Below, in pieces: positions 12,120-23,170 of a DNA stretch of 64,000 bases. The notes beneath the pieces are model-generated. The model was not told the origin of the DNA. It saw only the letters and a list, made by a program, of their open reading frames with translations, and did no database searches. The stretch comes from Isoetes taiwanensis. Its lineage: Eukaryota > Streptophyta > Lycopodiopsida > Isoetales > Isoetaceae. The translations under genes and the position numbers were made by a program. The stretch covers positions 184,001-248,000 of the forward strand of contig JAJEKV010000221.1 in NCBI GenBank assembly GCA_021234155.1, in the 5' to 3' direction. Each line of letters starts with the position of its first letter. The stretch's first letter is position 1.

Positions 12120-13336
12120 AATTCTGAGTTCCCACAGCCCAGTTCGTTTGGCATAGATTTCTCAATCAGCTTCAGCCGCACAGATTTCTCAATCAGCTTC
12201 AGCCCTGTTTATTTGTTTGGGAAATCATAACACATATCTTCACTGCGCCCATATCCCATGGCTAAGCGCGGACAACGTCGCCAAAACTTTACTGGGGCAG
12301 AGCTTCTGCGTGTCACATGGCTTCAGCATTTTCAACTTTCAGATTTTGATCTAATAAATCAACACGCCTCACTTCAAGCACGGATTCTTCCGCTCTTGCC
12401 CTTATCAGACCAGCATTTCCTTTTGGACACCTTTCAGAAAGCATCTCTTGCAGGCCCCATCATTTCCTTGGACGGTAAGCTCCTATTCCAGATACTGAAT
12501 CTGCTTTACTCCGCCATCTTGGAAACAGGTACCTCACAGCCATCTCCCTCCTCTTGCCCAAAATTCCATACTGATGCCCAAACCCAAACCCTCATGAGCG
12601 CATGTACTGATGACGGAGTGGAAACAGAAGCTGGTGGGATTGCCGATGTGAAGGTGACTGATGTGAAGGTGACTGATATAGATCACAATGGCACACAAGA
12701 GCAAGCACAGGAGCACAGTCCCACGCAGGAGGATTCTAGAAACACGCAGGCGGCAGAACCTGCTCGGGCAGCAGCAGCAGTAGACAGGAGCTTGAATTTA
12801 CGCATTGTCGGGCTACCAGAGGCAAGCCCCGCCTTAGATGTTGAGCAGGCGGCTAACTTCTTCACAGATATTATGCAAATTCAAAGGCCCGCCATTGTTA
12901 CAGCGTGCAGGGTTGGGGCTCAGAGACCAGACCGACCTCGCCATATAGTCGTGCAGTTTAATAGCCCACGGGACAGGCTGTATGTCCTTCAACCACCCAG
13001 TTCTCAGTTCAGGAGGATCTCTCTCCGCTCCAGCTGACCAGACGGCGCCAGGAGTTATGTAAGGTGCGAGAGGCTAGGCTTCAGCGAAAGTGGGCAGTGT
13101 ACCGGGGAGGCACAGCGATTGTCCGAGACCAGTGGCCTCAGAACCCATGGTTTGGTTATGTTTAGCTCATATGCATGTGCACACTTATTATTATTTCTGT
13201 TATGTTTTTCATGTTCATATTCCTTTTCCTTTGTCACGGTGATCGGGCTTATACCCCATCTTTTGTATTGGGTCCCATAACCCGTTTGGGTTTTCGCGGA
13301 CGTTAAAATTCTATCTTATCTTATCTTATCTTATCT
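12120..13336 (+). mobile_element. ORF1-only LINE (HAL1-like)
   Basis: A compact retroelement consists of a 5' leader with a duplicated AGATTTCTCAATCAGCTTCA, ORF1 (12258-13165), a short 3' UTR ending GCGGACGTTAAAAT, and a (CTTAT)n tail (13310-13336). No reverse transcriptase lies between ORF1 and the tail. It must have been mobilised in trans. It sits between the two copies of the unknown gene family. The 5' boundary is approximate. Confidence 0.7.
12258..13165 (+). CDS. LINE ORF1-like RNA-binding protein, one frameshift
   Basis: The first frame (12258-13037, 259 codons) has a helical N-terminus, an acidic and Gln-rich middle with a small VKVTD repeat, and an RRM-like fold: LNLRIVGLPE, then ACRVG, then RHIVVQF and DRLYVLQ. 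After a one-base shift near 13033 the same domain continues as LTRRRQELCKVREARLQRKW and AVYRGGTAIVRD, to a stop at 13163-13165. The order NLRI...RVG...RHIVVQF...W matches the ORF1p RRM and C-terminal region of L1-type LINEs, which bind element RNA. The ATG has a fair context (CCATGGC). The shift makes this copy defective. Confidence 0.65.
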
Positions 13337-13569
13337 TCATCACCACTTACATGAACATTGACAATTGCATCAGTAGAACGTTTTCCTGCAGTTGCACTCC
13401 TCAACCTAGTCTTTATGAATGTACCAACTGCAAGAGCCTATGTATAGGATGACCATAATACTCTTTTGAACTGCTCTAAATAACACGTCAATGTTCTATC
13501 CCTTTTTTGGTTGGTCTCTTACTAATCTGAACTATATTGCTAGTAAGAATAGAAATGAAATAAAATTAA

Positions 13570-16130
13570 TTAAAACACAAATAAGAAGTACCAAAGTCTT
13601 ACCTTTTGCAAAGCTTCTACGGCTTTTCTTACTGGACTTGGTAACACTTGAGCTACTGGAGTAGAATCAACATTCTTTGGTGACTCAGGAATATGAGAAC
13701 TAGTATTTAATAAAGCAGGTGTGACACACGCACTGCTTGCCTCAAGCTGCAAATCTTCTTCACCTGCAACCTCTAGACCAAATTCCACAAACAATTCCCT
13801 GGGAACTTCCTTCAAACACCTGAAGCATGTCTTCTTTTCATACAAAGGCATGCAGCATGCTAAGTGATAGACATGTTCACATGGTAACGCCATATATTTT
13901 AGATTGAAGACCAATCCACATGCAGCACATGCATTTTCCATGAAACCAGGCAACCTGTTTTTCATAGTTATGATAGACGTTTTTGATATATCCGAGTCCA
14001 TCAACTGTCTATTAGCTTCTAAATAATTCCTACTTTCATGTAACCTGAATTCCAATGAACCTTTTAACCTTTCCTTCTTTTCCTTCTCCTGTAATGCTTT
14101 ATCGCTGACCTTTGGAAAAAAAGCTTCTAGTTTTGAGCAAAAATATACTTCACCACTTATTGTTTGCTTTAAATCTTCTATCTGCCTCAATCCTCCATCA
14201 TTTTTGTCTGCTTTGGCATTCAAAGCAGACAACTCATTGTCCATTCTTATTATCTCATTCCCTCTAATCTCAATTATCCTCTCTTCCCTTGCTAGAAAGT
14301 TCTTTTTTTTTTTTTTGGAGAAAAGGAAGTGCCACTTTTTAATTTTTGTAATAAAAGTACATGCAACACCACAGAAGGAGATTACTACAGGAGCTCACAC
14401 CTCAACTTCTTCATCTCCCCCTGGCGTGCTTATTTAGTCTCCTAATGAGACAAATAGAAAATTTACATACCAAGTTACTCCTGTAACATGTAACAACACC
14501 TGATGAGGTAGGAAAATAAACAAGTATGTGATCGTTGTCTTGAGAACCTGTTTTTGAAGTAACCTGTATGCAATCCTTAATGATGACTGAAGGCATGTTG
14601 TCCAAAACAACAGCCACTCAAGCATATTAGTACTTGAGTTACTTAAGCATCAGCACTTAAGTATTTAGTATGCTCAAGCTTATCAGTACTTGAGCATCAA
14701 TGGGCCTTTCAGTACCTAAAAATGCTCTAGTTAGAACATTTTAAATCCCTAGCTTTGCATACTGCCACATTGTGGGGTTACACGACTGGCTGCCCCTCCA
14801 ACAGAGAAGTGGACCCTAGTAACGTAAATCTTTGCATTGTGGGGATTATCTCGCTCATGTGTTACGTACATCATTCTCATGCACTACAAGAAGCCTCCAA
14901 ATGAACTCGCCATCAACACAAAAAATTCATTATACCTGTCTCTTAACCATACTTTACCAGATGAGTTGTCTCTTCCCGCTAGCAAGGAAACAGGAGTGCA
15001 GAAGGAAGGGAATAACCATCTGAAAACAAAACCTGAAATAAGAGTAACTTTGCTAAATCTCTCAAGAACACGAAACCCTTCTCTCGGCCGGGTTCTACAA
15101 TTTTGTTCCACCTTATAAGCGCCACGTGCTTTTTCTTGTGCTCAACCACAAACAAAAAGGAATAACAAGTCGCCCCCGCAGCCTTCTTAGGCCGCTCGAT
15201 TGCTAACTAACATGTATCTTCTCGAGAAAGGGCCGGATGCCTATTCCATTTGTGAAGTACAAAGAAGCTATCTTCGCTAAAAACCGCGAAACCTTACTTG
15301 TAAATCTCCACTATGCTTGTAGAAGATCATCATGCTTATCCGAAGCATTAGAACAAAAACCACGTTAGTGGTTTTATCTTGAGAACAGTGGAGTCCGCCT
15401 TGAAGCAGCCCAAGAACCAAGAAATCAGCAGCCTTTGATGAAGAAAACAGTTTTGTATCCAAGAAAGCAAACCCTGGCTAGCACCAGAGAGAAGGGATTC
15501 GAATATGGGTGATGCGGCAGTGCCGGAATAGAAGAGAAAGAGGGGCGGCCCTCTCTCTTCTTGCCGCCCTAGCCGCACAGGTTGCCGCCCATCTTGCTAG
15601 AAAGTTCTTATCTACCTCAATGGTACTAATTATTTTTACGAGATCAATTGTACATTCGTCTAAATCTGTTTCCAAATTACTAACCTCCTCTTCAATCAAA
15701 GAAATGTTGAAATTTAAAGTGCAAACAGAAAACTTAGAAGACTGACCTACTTTCCCCTTAAATTCAAGTTGAGGTGTTGATCTGCCTGAAGCTTGAGGTG
15801 CGCTTTGGCCTTAAGGAACTGTTGTTTTCATCCTTTAACAACTTCTTTTTTAACATCACTGTCATCACTTTTCTTCCTTGACCAAACAATGACCTCTTGT
15901 AAGCATCCCAATCAACTCAATGAGCCTCAGGGTTTTGCTCTGTCCGATTACAATTTTGCCATGCAAATACAGATGCCACCAGCTTCCTCAATTCATTATT
16001 CGGGACACCTCCATCGCCATATAGGAAATCGATCAACTCGTCCAATTTTTGCTTCAAATGAGGGCGGACAAAGTAGATTTTGGTTTTGCCTTTGTCCATG
16101 TTGAATGGCTCCGGCCAAACACTATTCCAA
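13570..16130 (-). pseudogene. Unrecognised gene family, copy 2 (interrupted)
   Basis: This paralogue of 9677-12006 is close in sequence. Blocks in transcript order are about 16130-15917 (KIYFVRPHLKQKLDELIDFL), about 15900-15610 and 14288-13570. The last encodes the complete RING-like cluster: CAACG, then ALPCEHVYHLACCMPLYEKK, then CFRCLKEVPRE (C-x2-C ... C-x-H-x3-H-x2-C ... C-x2-C). The copy is split by a 1.29-kb retro-insert (14305-15592) flanked by a 17-bp duplication, so it cannot make the full product. The zinc cluster could be a protein-interaction or ubiquitin-ligase module, but no assignment is made. Confidence 0.5.
14288..15609 (-). mobile_element. Poly(A) retro-insert with 17-bp target duplication
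   Basis: The insert occupies 14305-15592. It is flanked by direct repeats CTTGCTAGAAAGTTCTT at 14288-14304 and 15593-15609. A T-run of about 14 follows the left repeat, which is a poly(A) tail on the minus strand. The uninterrupted sequence is seen in copy 1 (around 10866-10900). The insert begins, on the minus strand, with a GC-rich leader (GGCGGCAACCTGTGCGGC) and has no recognisable ORF2. It is therefore a LINE-mobilised transcript: a SINE, a truncated LINE or a processed gene copy. The TSD length fits L1-type endonuclease. Confidence 0.75.
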
Positions 16131-16399
16131 TCATCTGCAATGACGTTGTTCGCCAGCCATTTTAGCTTATACTACGTGATGAAGCAGCAACAAACAAGGA
16201 AGTTGGAGCAAGCACCGGGAAAAGAAAGTTTCAATTTGCAAAATGCAGGAATTGAAGCGCAATCGGAGGGCAAACCTGGCCAATACAATTCCTTTATCAA
16301 CTTGGGCGCGAATAATTATAGGTCTGGTAGTGGAAATCATTGTTCGCAAAAAGGCGTGCAGAAATCGAAAAGGTACATCGAGTAAATGCTTGGCGTGCT

Positions 16400-16700
16400 T
16401 TCTCCGGTTCCTCTTGTCTCGCTTTTTTGTACCCCAATATCTAACTTATGGCCATCTCCATGAATGGCTGGGATCATGCGATGGGGATCTTGATGGCTCG
16501 GATTGCCAATAGGCCACTTGGCATGTGTCATTACAACGAAGGGGATCCCAAAATGGATCCCATTGAAAGATGGCCGGGACCTCGAAGGATGGAACCTTTA
16601 CCTCCGGGATCCCCGAGATCAGGTAGAAATATCTTAAGTTCTTCCAACTTATCCATATGGTTGTAGCCTTATTTTTGCATTGTATTTTTGTTTGCAATTG
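16400..16700 (+). other. Unassigned open frame
   Basis: A 72-codon frame (16448-16666) runs through a stretch with repeated GGGATC/GGATCC words. The product has a Pro/Arg-rich centre and no known motif. An overlapping minus frame is as long. Coding status is doubtful. Confidence 0.15.
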
Positions 16701-17640
16701 AATAAAGGTTCTTACCCTTTAAATCAATTCATGGTTTAGAAACTTGAACACTCAAATTGCACAAAAAATAATAATTAAAAATTGGTGTAAAAGGTGCTAT
16801 CATTCCCAAAAGAAAGAGAGAGGATAAAGACAAAAGATCTATGTTGCCTTTATCACTTCTACTTGTATATGCATTTGCACATCAATCCTGTGATTAGTCA
16901 TTTTATATCCTTAGACAGATTATATCCTGTGATTAGTCATTGAAATGGTCTGTTCCTCGGGATAAGGCAGACTAAAAAACTTTGTATATTGGAATAATTA
17001 TGTGTTAAGTCAACTTGGATGTCAATTTAATTGTACCTTTGTTAAGCAAAGTGAGCAAAATTCCTACATCAGATTCGAAACTATGTGATTGAAAGGTTTA
17101 CATATATTTTCGATCTGACTTGACGATGGAGATGGTTTTATGACAGATACAAAGCTTCAGATGCAGAAACACAAGTCCAATACAATGTTGGAGGCTTAAG
17201 CAAGAGGTCACCATTACCTTGTTGGACGAATATAAGTGAATAGTTGTGGAATGCCCTGGGAAGATGTGCTGATGTGGGAGGAGTAATGGCGCATGTGGGC
17301 AGGGATTAAAAAAGAGCAAAGACTTGTCTTTGACTGGGGATGTCGATGAAACATCAAGTGCAACAAGTGGGTACGTAGAGGTGCCAAATCGAGGACCATA
17401 TCTATCAAAGCATGGACCATATACTGCCAACTCACATGACTTATAGTAAAAAAACAAAAAACAAAAGGGATGTACACACAATGTTGCTTAGGCTAAAAAA
17501 CAAAAGCCCGGGAAATATCCTCAACATAACAATACTTAAAATAGTATAACAGAAATCAGGTCAAGATATATACAACAGTAACAGCGTTGCCGTTAACAAA
17601 ATAGGAGCAACGTGCTTTTGAATGTGGGCACCGCTTTGAA
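16701..17640. other. Non-coding stretch, 5' flank of the gene at 17737
   Basis: No supported features. Minus-strand frames at 17098-17481 overlap one another in different frames and show no family signature. Confidence 0.4.
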
Positions 17641-17668
17641 GGATTCTTCAACACACTTATATTGTGGG

Positions 17669-17678
17669 TTATAAAAGG
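17669..17678 (+). promoter_or_regulatory. TATA box
   Basis: TTATAAAAGG lies 59 bp upstream of the ATG of the MGNAVCR gene at 17737. This is a normal plant TATA distance for a short 5' UTR. Confidence 0.6.
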
Positions 17679-17736
17679 CACAGGGCTTCTCTGTTTTTTT
17701 TTTTTCGTATTATAGTTTGCCCCTGTTTGATCTAGA

Positions 17737-18093
17737 ATGGGCAATGCAGTTTGCAGAAGTAGCTCAGATTTATGTCTGAATAAGGGCGTCCAAGTTCGCA
17801 GAAAATCTTCTCAGAAGCAGAGGAAAGCATCAAAATCTTCTTCTTCTTCTTCTTCTTTTTCTTCAGTGCATATTCTACCTTTGGATGAATCTGGTGTGGT
17901 TCACATCAGGCTTTCGGTTTCTTCCACAGATATTTCTGCATTGGAGTGCTCTGAATCGGGCCAATTTTTCCTCCAAAATCTTATCTCAACACTTCTCAAA
18001 GAGAGCCCTGCTTTTGTTAGCACTGTCAAACAGGGCTACCAGCCTTCTGTTGCACAAATAACAGAGGCAGCCAATACATTAGAAGATTTTTAG
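17737..18093 (+). CDS. Small MGNAVCR protein, paralogue B
   Basis: An intronless 118-codon gene starts MGNAVCRSSSDLCLN, followed by a basic stretch and a serine run encoded by TCT/TCA repeats. The core VVHIRLSVSSTDISALECSE, SGQFFLQNLIS and KQGYQPSVAQITEA matches paralogue A at 4108-4434 throughout. This supports both as real genes. Gly-2 and Cys-6 suggest membrane anchoring by myristoylation and palmitoylation. A C-terminal strand plus x-P-x-x segment recalls PADRE/DUF4228 proteins, which is unproven. A TATA box is well placed. Paralogue A lies 13 kb away on the opposite strand, so a dispersed or inverted duplication is likely. Confidence 0.8.
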   Translation: MGNAVCRSSSDLCLNKGVQVRRKSSQKQRKASKSSSSSSSFSSVHILPLDESGVVHIRLSVSSTDISALECSESGQFFLQNLISTLLKESPAFVSTVKQGYQPSVAQITEAANTLEDF

Positions 18094-18945
18094 GCTAAAC
18101 TTTGAAGAAGTTATGTACAAACCATTGAATCTATCTGTTTCAGAAGCTTGTATTTAGATCCCAACATCGGTGCAATGTTTCCTCTATGGTGTTTACACAA
18201 TAAAATTTGTCTACAAAAACAATAAAGTAGCAGGAAGGAATCATCGGTTTCTGCTTTCTGTATAGATGGATAAGGAACTAGATCTAAATCTACATTGCAG
18301 GTCCATGGTAGCATAATTCATTCCTTCTAACATGTTATTCAGCAATTTGAATTCCAAAATAAGGCACGTCATACATTTGCTTACAATAAGGCACGTCTGA
18401 AGTTTGGGTATTCTTTATAAAAATCAATGTTGTTATTTTAGCGGTGCAAAAATAGTCATGATTTCTTTGTTTTTGTTATTATTGTTTGCAACACCTTACA
18501 AGAAAGGGACATACATAGCAATGTGGATGAGCAAACAATAAGATTTTAAGACAAAAAAATTATCATATATCATGTAGGAGCTATATTACAAAGAAGATTA
18601 CTATATAGACCTTATAGAACATTTTTTGCACATCTTGGAGATTTAATCTTGGTGATTCCATCAAGATTTGGCCGCAATATTTGGCAATTCCATCAATTGT
18701 GCGTATAACTAGAATTTAGGACAAGATGATACTTGAACTCCAAAGACACTTAAACAGACGGAAAGTTGCAAAGCTACCACCAGCCGAAAGGATTGTAGTT
18801 AGCGAAACATGTGTTATGTAGCACCACTTCCTCGCTCTTAATTGCTCCATCTGATAAAGCATATGAGATGAAAGCAACAATTCCAAATTTTATTTGGGGA
18901 TGCAACAAAGAAGCTGCATTTATCAAAATGGCATGGTAAAAATGT
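18094..18945. other. Non-coding 3' flank
   Basis: AT-rich, with no supported feature. Confidence 0.5.
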
Positions 18946-18949
18946 AAGA

Positions 18950-19110
18950 GGAAGGAAGGAAGGAAGGAAGGAAGGAAGGAAGGAAGGTATTTTTATCGTC
19001 CACGGAGACCAATCGGTCTATGGGACCCAATACAAAAGCGCAGCAAGCAGATTACTACCCGTTCCCCCCCCCGGAAGGGTTTTCGAGGGAAAAACCGTGG
19101 GCAAAGGAAG
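18950..19110 (-). mobile_element. LINE 3' end with (TTCC)n tail
   Basis: Read on the minus strand, a conserved LINE 3' UTR (TTTTCCCTCGAAAACCCTTC, TATTGGGTCCCATAGACCG, TCTCCGTGGACGATAAAA) runs into about 10 TTCC repeats (18950-18987). The copy is strongly 5' truncated. The plus-strand frame 19020-19316 is not a gene. Confidence 0.75.
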
Positions 19111-22100
19111 AAGGTGGTATTCGCATAATAGACATAAGCCTACAAAGTAAAATATTGATGGGTAAATTCATCTTGAACATCATAGAGGAAAACGTAGATT
19201 CACCAAGTCTACAACTCATTATTCAAGCTTTCTTATTCTCATGCAGACATAATAAAATGTCGGTACAGGTTTTGATTCCATCGTGGCTTTTCAAATGGTT
19301 TAAGACCATGCGTTGATGCGTCCCCTTTCCTTAAGGGTTTACCAGCTGCATTGACAGTTTAAAAATGAATTTGGGCTATAATATTATGGCACACCAATGT
19401 GGGAATGTATAGCAACAATTTTGCCAGACCACCTAAACTGTACATGGAGCAAGCCTTATAAGTTCCTCATCTTTCCCTTTAGATAGGGCCATTCCTAAAG
19501 TCAGCTTACAAATGTCTGAAAACGTCTGGTGTCATCTCCTTGGACCTCAAATGAAATATGCAAGTTACAACAACAAAATCTAAGAATGCCTGGAAGGGTT
19601 AAAATTCATTCCCCCAAGGATGTGCTCATTGAGTTGGCAAGTTGTGCATAGAGTTCTATAGGTGAATACAAAAGCTACAAAGTATAAAGAAAAGGTGGGT
19701 CCATTGTGCCCCCCATGCAAAAGGAGACTTGAAGCACTATCTGGGCGAATGTATTGATTTGCAACTGATGTGGAATTTGCTGCAAGGAAAGGTTTGGCAA
19801 TATACTAGGGACCAATATCATGTTTTAATTTCTTTTTCATATTTCTTTTTTTCTCGTTGTATCATTGATAATTCATAACGATTGGTGCAGAAAGGCTTCT
19901 AGGTTCGAGTGTGCTCTAAGCTTAACTTTTTCCCTATTTTCCTAGGTTTTAGCATGGAGTGTGCTATAAAAATTAAAGAGTTATTAATGAAGATGACGCA
20001 ATACGTAAAGCAGTATATAATATCATCTACTACAACTTCAGTATAAGACAGTGTCGTGGCCATGATAGTAAAGCTAGAATGTAAATCCAACAACAAAATT
20101 GAGTTATTGAGTTCAGTTATCGAGGAGTTATCAGATTTTCAACCTAACAAGGAGCAGATCTTGGAGGCCTCTTTGACAAACCCTCTCATCCATCTAGTAT
20201 GCCATATCTAGAGTATGAAGTTACAGAGAGATATATTTGGCTGACAAATTGAGACACGTAAACTCTAGAGTTTTTGTATTGTTCATGTTTTCAGGTTAAA
20301 AACTATTTGGGGATGATGTTACGTGTTTTGTGTACACGCTATACCTAGGGGACGCCCATATGCCAGAGTGGTTGCTAGGGGACCAACAAGGTTGGTTGAG
20401 GATGACCGTGGCATGAGTATTACCAAAAAGGCCAGCAGGGAAAAAGATTTATTTGGTAAGAAAGTTTTACATGCTAAAATACATTAAATAAGTTAAGTGG
20501 TTGTCAAATGAAAATAACATCTAGTGACGTTATTATAGCACAACTAGTTGTCTGCTGCCACTGGGTTTTAGTATGCTATATATGGGATCATAGATCTCGC
20601 AGAAGGACATATGTTGCCTTGGCTACCAAGATGGTGTTAGCTGGAGATGGGATCCAAGGCTGCACTAGGCCGCATTTGTAACCCTTCATGATTGAGAAGC
20701 TTCACGAATCATGAGGTTAGGAGTCGTTGTTCACGCTTGTTATAAGATAGTGCCTTGGATATAATCTAGAATTACTATGAAAATGATTTGAAACTGCAAT
20801 ATGTTGTAGTGTTAATCGACGGATCAATGCAAGTTTGGCGGGGAACCTTTTTTGCTTTCCTCCTTCAAAAAAACAAATATTATAATTATAATATATACAT
20901 GAATTTAGCGTTGACGAAGCCAGCGTCCGATGCACCTATGGAAGTCGAACTCAAATGCATCTCTGAGTAAAGGGCCATGTCAATATTGAGTAGATATTTT
21001 GAAGGGGGCTTGCAAGTTGGCAATTCTTATGTTTTTAAAATGACATTCTTTTGTCGGGCCTGCACATAGGAAACAATCCCATGAACATTATATTACAATT
21101 GAAGTATCATGAAACTTGTGATTCTTTCTTGTCATTTGGATCGAAAGTTTACTTATTTTAACAACCTACTTTTGTTTGCGCATAATGAAATAGGAAGTCT
21201 AGGATGCATGTTGCAATTTTGTATGCAACTGGAAGGTTGAGATAAGCATTATTGACTATGGATTTCTCGGTATCACGTCTGATTAAGGTGGTGTGTTTGC
21301 AGGTAGTCAAACTACAAATGTGACTTGAAAGTTATGACCCATCTTAATTTGGCAAGTTAACTTTACATGGTCTTATCCATACATTGAGTATTGAGCTGGG
21401 ATCATGCTGTGTAATGTAAATAGTTTTAAGAGACATTAAACTGGGTTCAAGATGTATCTCAAAGGAAATTGAATGGAAAATTATTTCACAACCATTTATG
21501 TGAATTTGCTAGCATGCTACGATTGGCATAACGATATGTTTCAATGGTTAAGAGTTGAAATATAAGTCTGTCCCAAAGCATGGTTGCGTTTGTCGCACAA
21601 TGTCTTAGGTTACCTAGGTCCACAATCCATTGTAGCTAACGTGTTGCCTTAGGGGTAATAGAAATAATATCTAATGGTTATAGGCATTGAGGATCTATCT
21701 GTCTATATATAATGCTAATAGAGGAATGTGAGGATGTGCACAGTTTTAGCCGTTGATGTTTTTTCCTTGTTAGGTGGGCGGGTAAGATTGAATTGAAACA
21801 ATTTCTTTTTTTCGGTGTTCCATGGTTTTCGAGAAGGTTTTGTTTTGCCCGGCGTTTCATGCTTTTGCAGGTGCATCACAAACCTATTATGTTGACCTTT
21901 AATTATTTGTGGCTCTCGAAAATTTGGCTATGGAGCAATGCCTTTTTTTCGATTTTTTTTCTTAACTTTTAGTCTGTGATATTTCACCATTTTATCAACT
22001 GTGGTGAAAAGATTTGAGCATGGTGCAGTCAGATAAGATTTTATCGGGCTTAGGATTGCTTTGTGATCGTTGTATTGAAAGCCTAAACTGAGCATTTTAT

Positions 22101-22420
22101 ATGCAGGTAGCTTTCTTCAAGATGAAAGTGGCTCTCTCATCTCGTCTACGAAAAGATCCGCCCATGTCCTCGGTAATACCCATAGCATCTTCAACTTTTC
22201 TTTGCCTTTATTTTTCAGCTGAAGAATGACCTTATATCAGGATTCGATACATTCAGCATGCTGTGTTGACATTAATTCATCTCATGTTTTAGCTGTGAGA
22301 CTCTAAACGTTTTGACTAGATTGTGGCAAGATCACTGTCACAGCAGGTAACGATCTTTGCCCATTGAGTTATTTCCCTTTATTTTGATTCGTTGAATTTA
22401 ACGAAACGATTCAAGTAGAA
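19111..22420. other. Long non-coding stretch
   Basis: No exon with known homology, tandem array or paired terminal repeat was recognised over 3.3 kb. Small frames of 60-72 codons occur at random on both strands. The DNA is probably old element sequence or intron. Confidence 0.4.
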
Positions 22421-22423
22421 AAG

Positions 22424-23170
22424 GGAAGGAAGGAAGGTTCTTTTATCGTCCGTGGAGGCCAATCAGCCTATGAGACCCAAATTACACGGGTGCAGCAAGC
22501 CCGTTGCTACCCGGATTAAAAAACCCCCCCTTACGAGGGAAAAACCATCGCAAAGAACAAGCCCACCGGGTACCGTACAAATATCTGAGATACACATGAA
22601 TTCACCGGGCGAGAGGTGAGTCCGAGATCCAAAACCTCCCCGGAGGTAGGAGCCAAGGGATCGAACCGACGGCTGCATCTCGAGTAGCTTGTGCAGGGGC
22701 GCACCGTAGCACACCAAGAGAACGTGAAGGAGCCCGACCGACTATAGGCCGGACGACTACCGAAGGCATGGCTTTCATCCTCAACAACCCCGGTGGCAAC
22801 ACCGACAAAGCCATCGCCCCGGCGCTCTCTAGCCCACCCCACCCATCTCAAGCCGAAGATGGTGGGCCCCCGCTCGAATGAATGGACGATGATCCTGCGC
22901 TTCTTCATGGGCAACTGAGAACGAGGTAGAAGCTGTGGGCCTCGAACCAAGGTGGGGTTTATGTGCTGTTTGTAGTGTGCCATCTTTACCTGTTCCAGAG
23001 CATGGTGGTCCCAGAGCTTCCTCAGGAAACAAGAGTCCAAGTACTCCCTCAGCCTATTTCGGCCGGCGTCCGTGTGCACCTGGACGCACCTATATGCGTC
23101 TACATTCCAGCGCACCAGCCACTGGGCTCTCTTGTCCTTTCAACAAGCCCTGGACTGCCGATTGTTTGTG
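22424..23170 (-). mobile_element. LINE copy with ORF2 C-terminus and (TTCC)n tail
   Basis: The 3' end (22424-22560) shares the terminal block TCCACGGACGATAAAA with other copies and has a three-unit TTCC tail. Upstream on the minus strand, frames 22531-23115 and 22829-23032 together encode an ORF2 C-terminus: KMAHYKQHINP, RAGAHHLRLE, then GVVEDESHAFGSRPAYSRSG, aligning with the LINE at 33300-33600. Frame changes show it is dead, and the reverse transcriptase part is absent. GC content is higher than in the flanks. Confidence 0.7.

Noticed and set aside
18950-18987. The GGAA run as an independent microsatellite
   Set aside because: It starts exactly at the conserved LINE 3' terminus, as in seven other places, so it is read as the retrotransposon tail.
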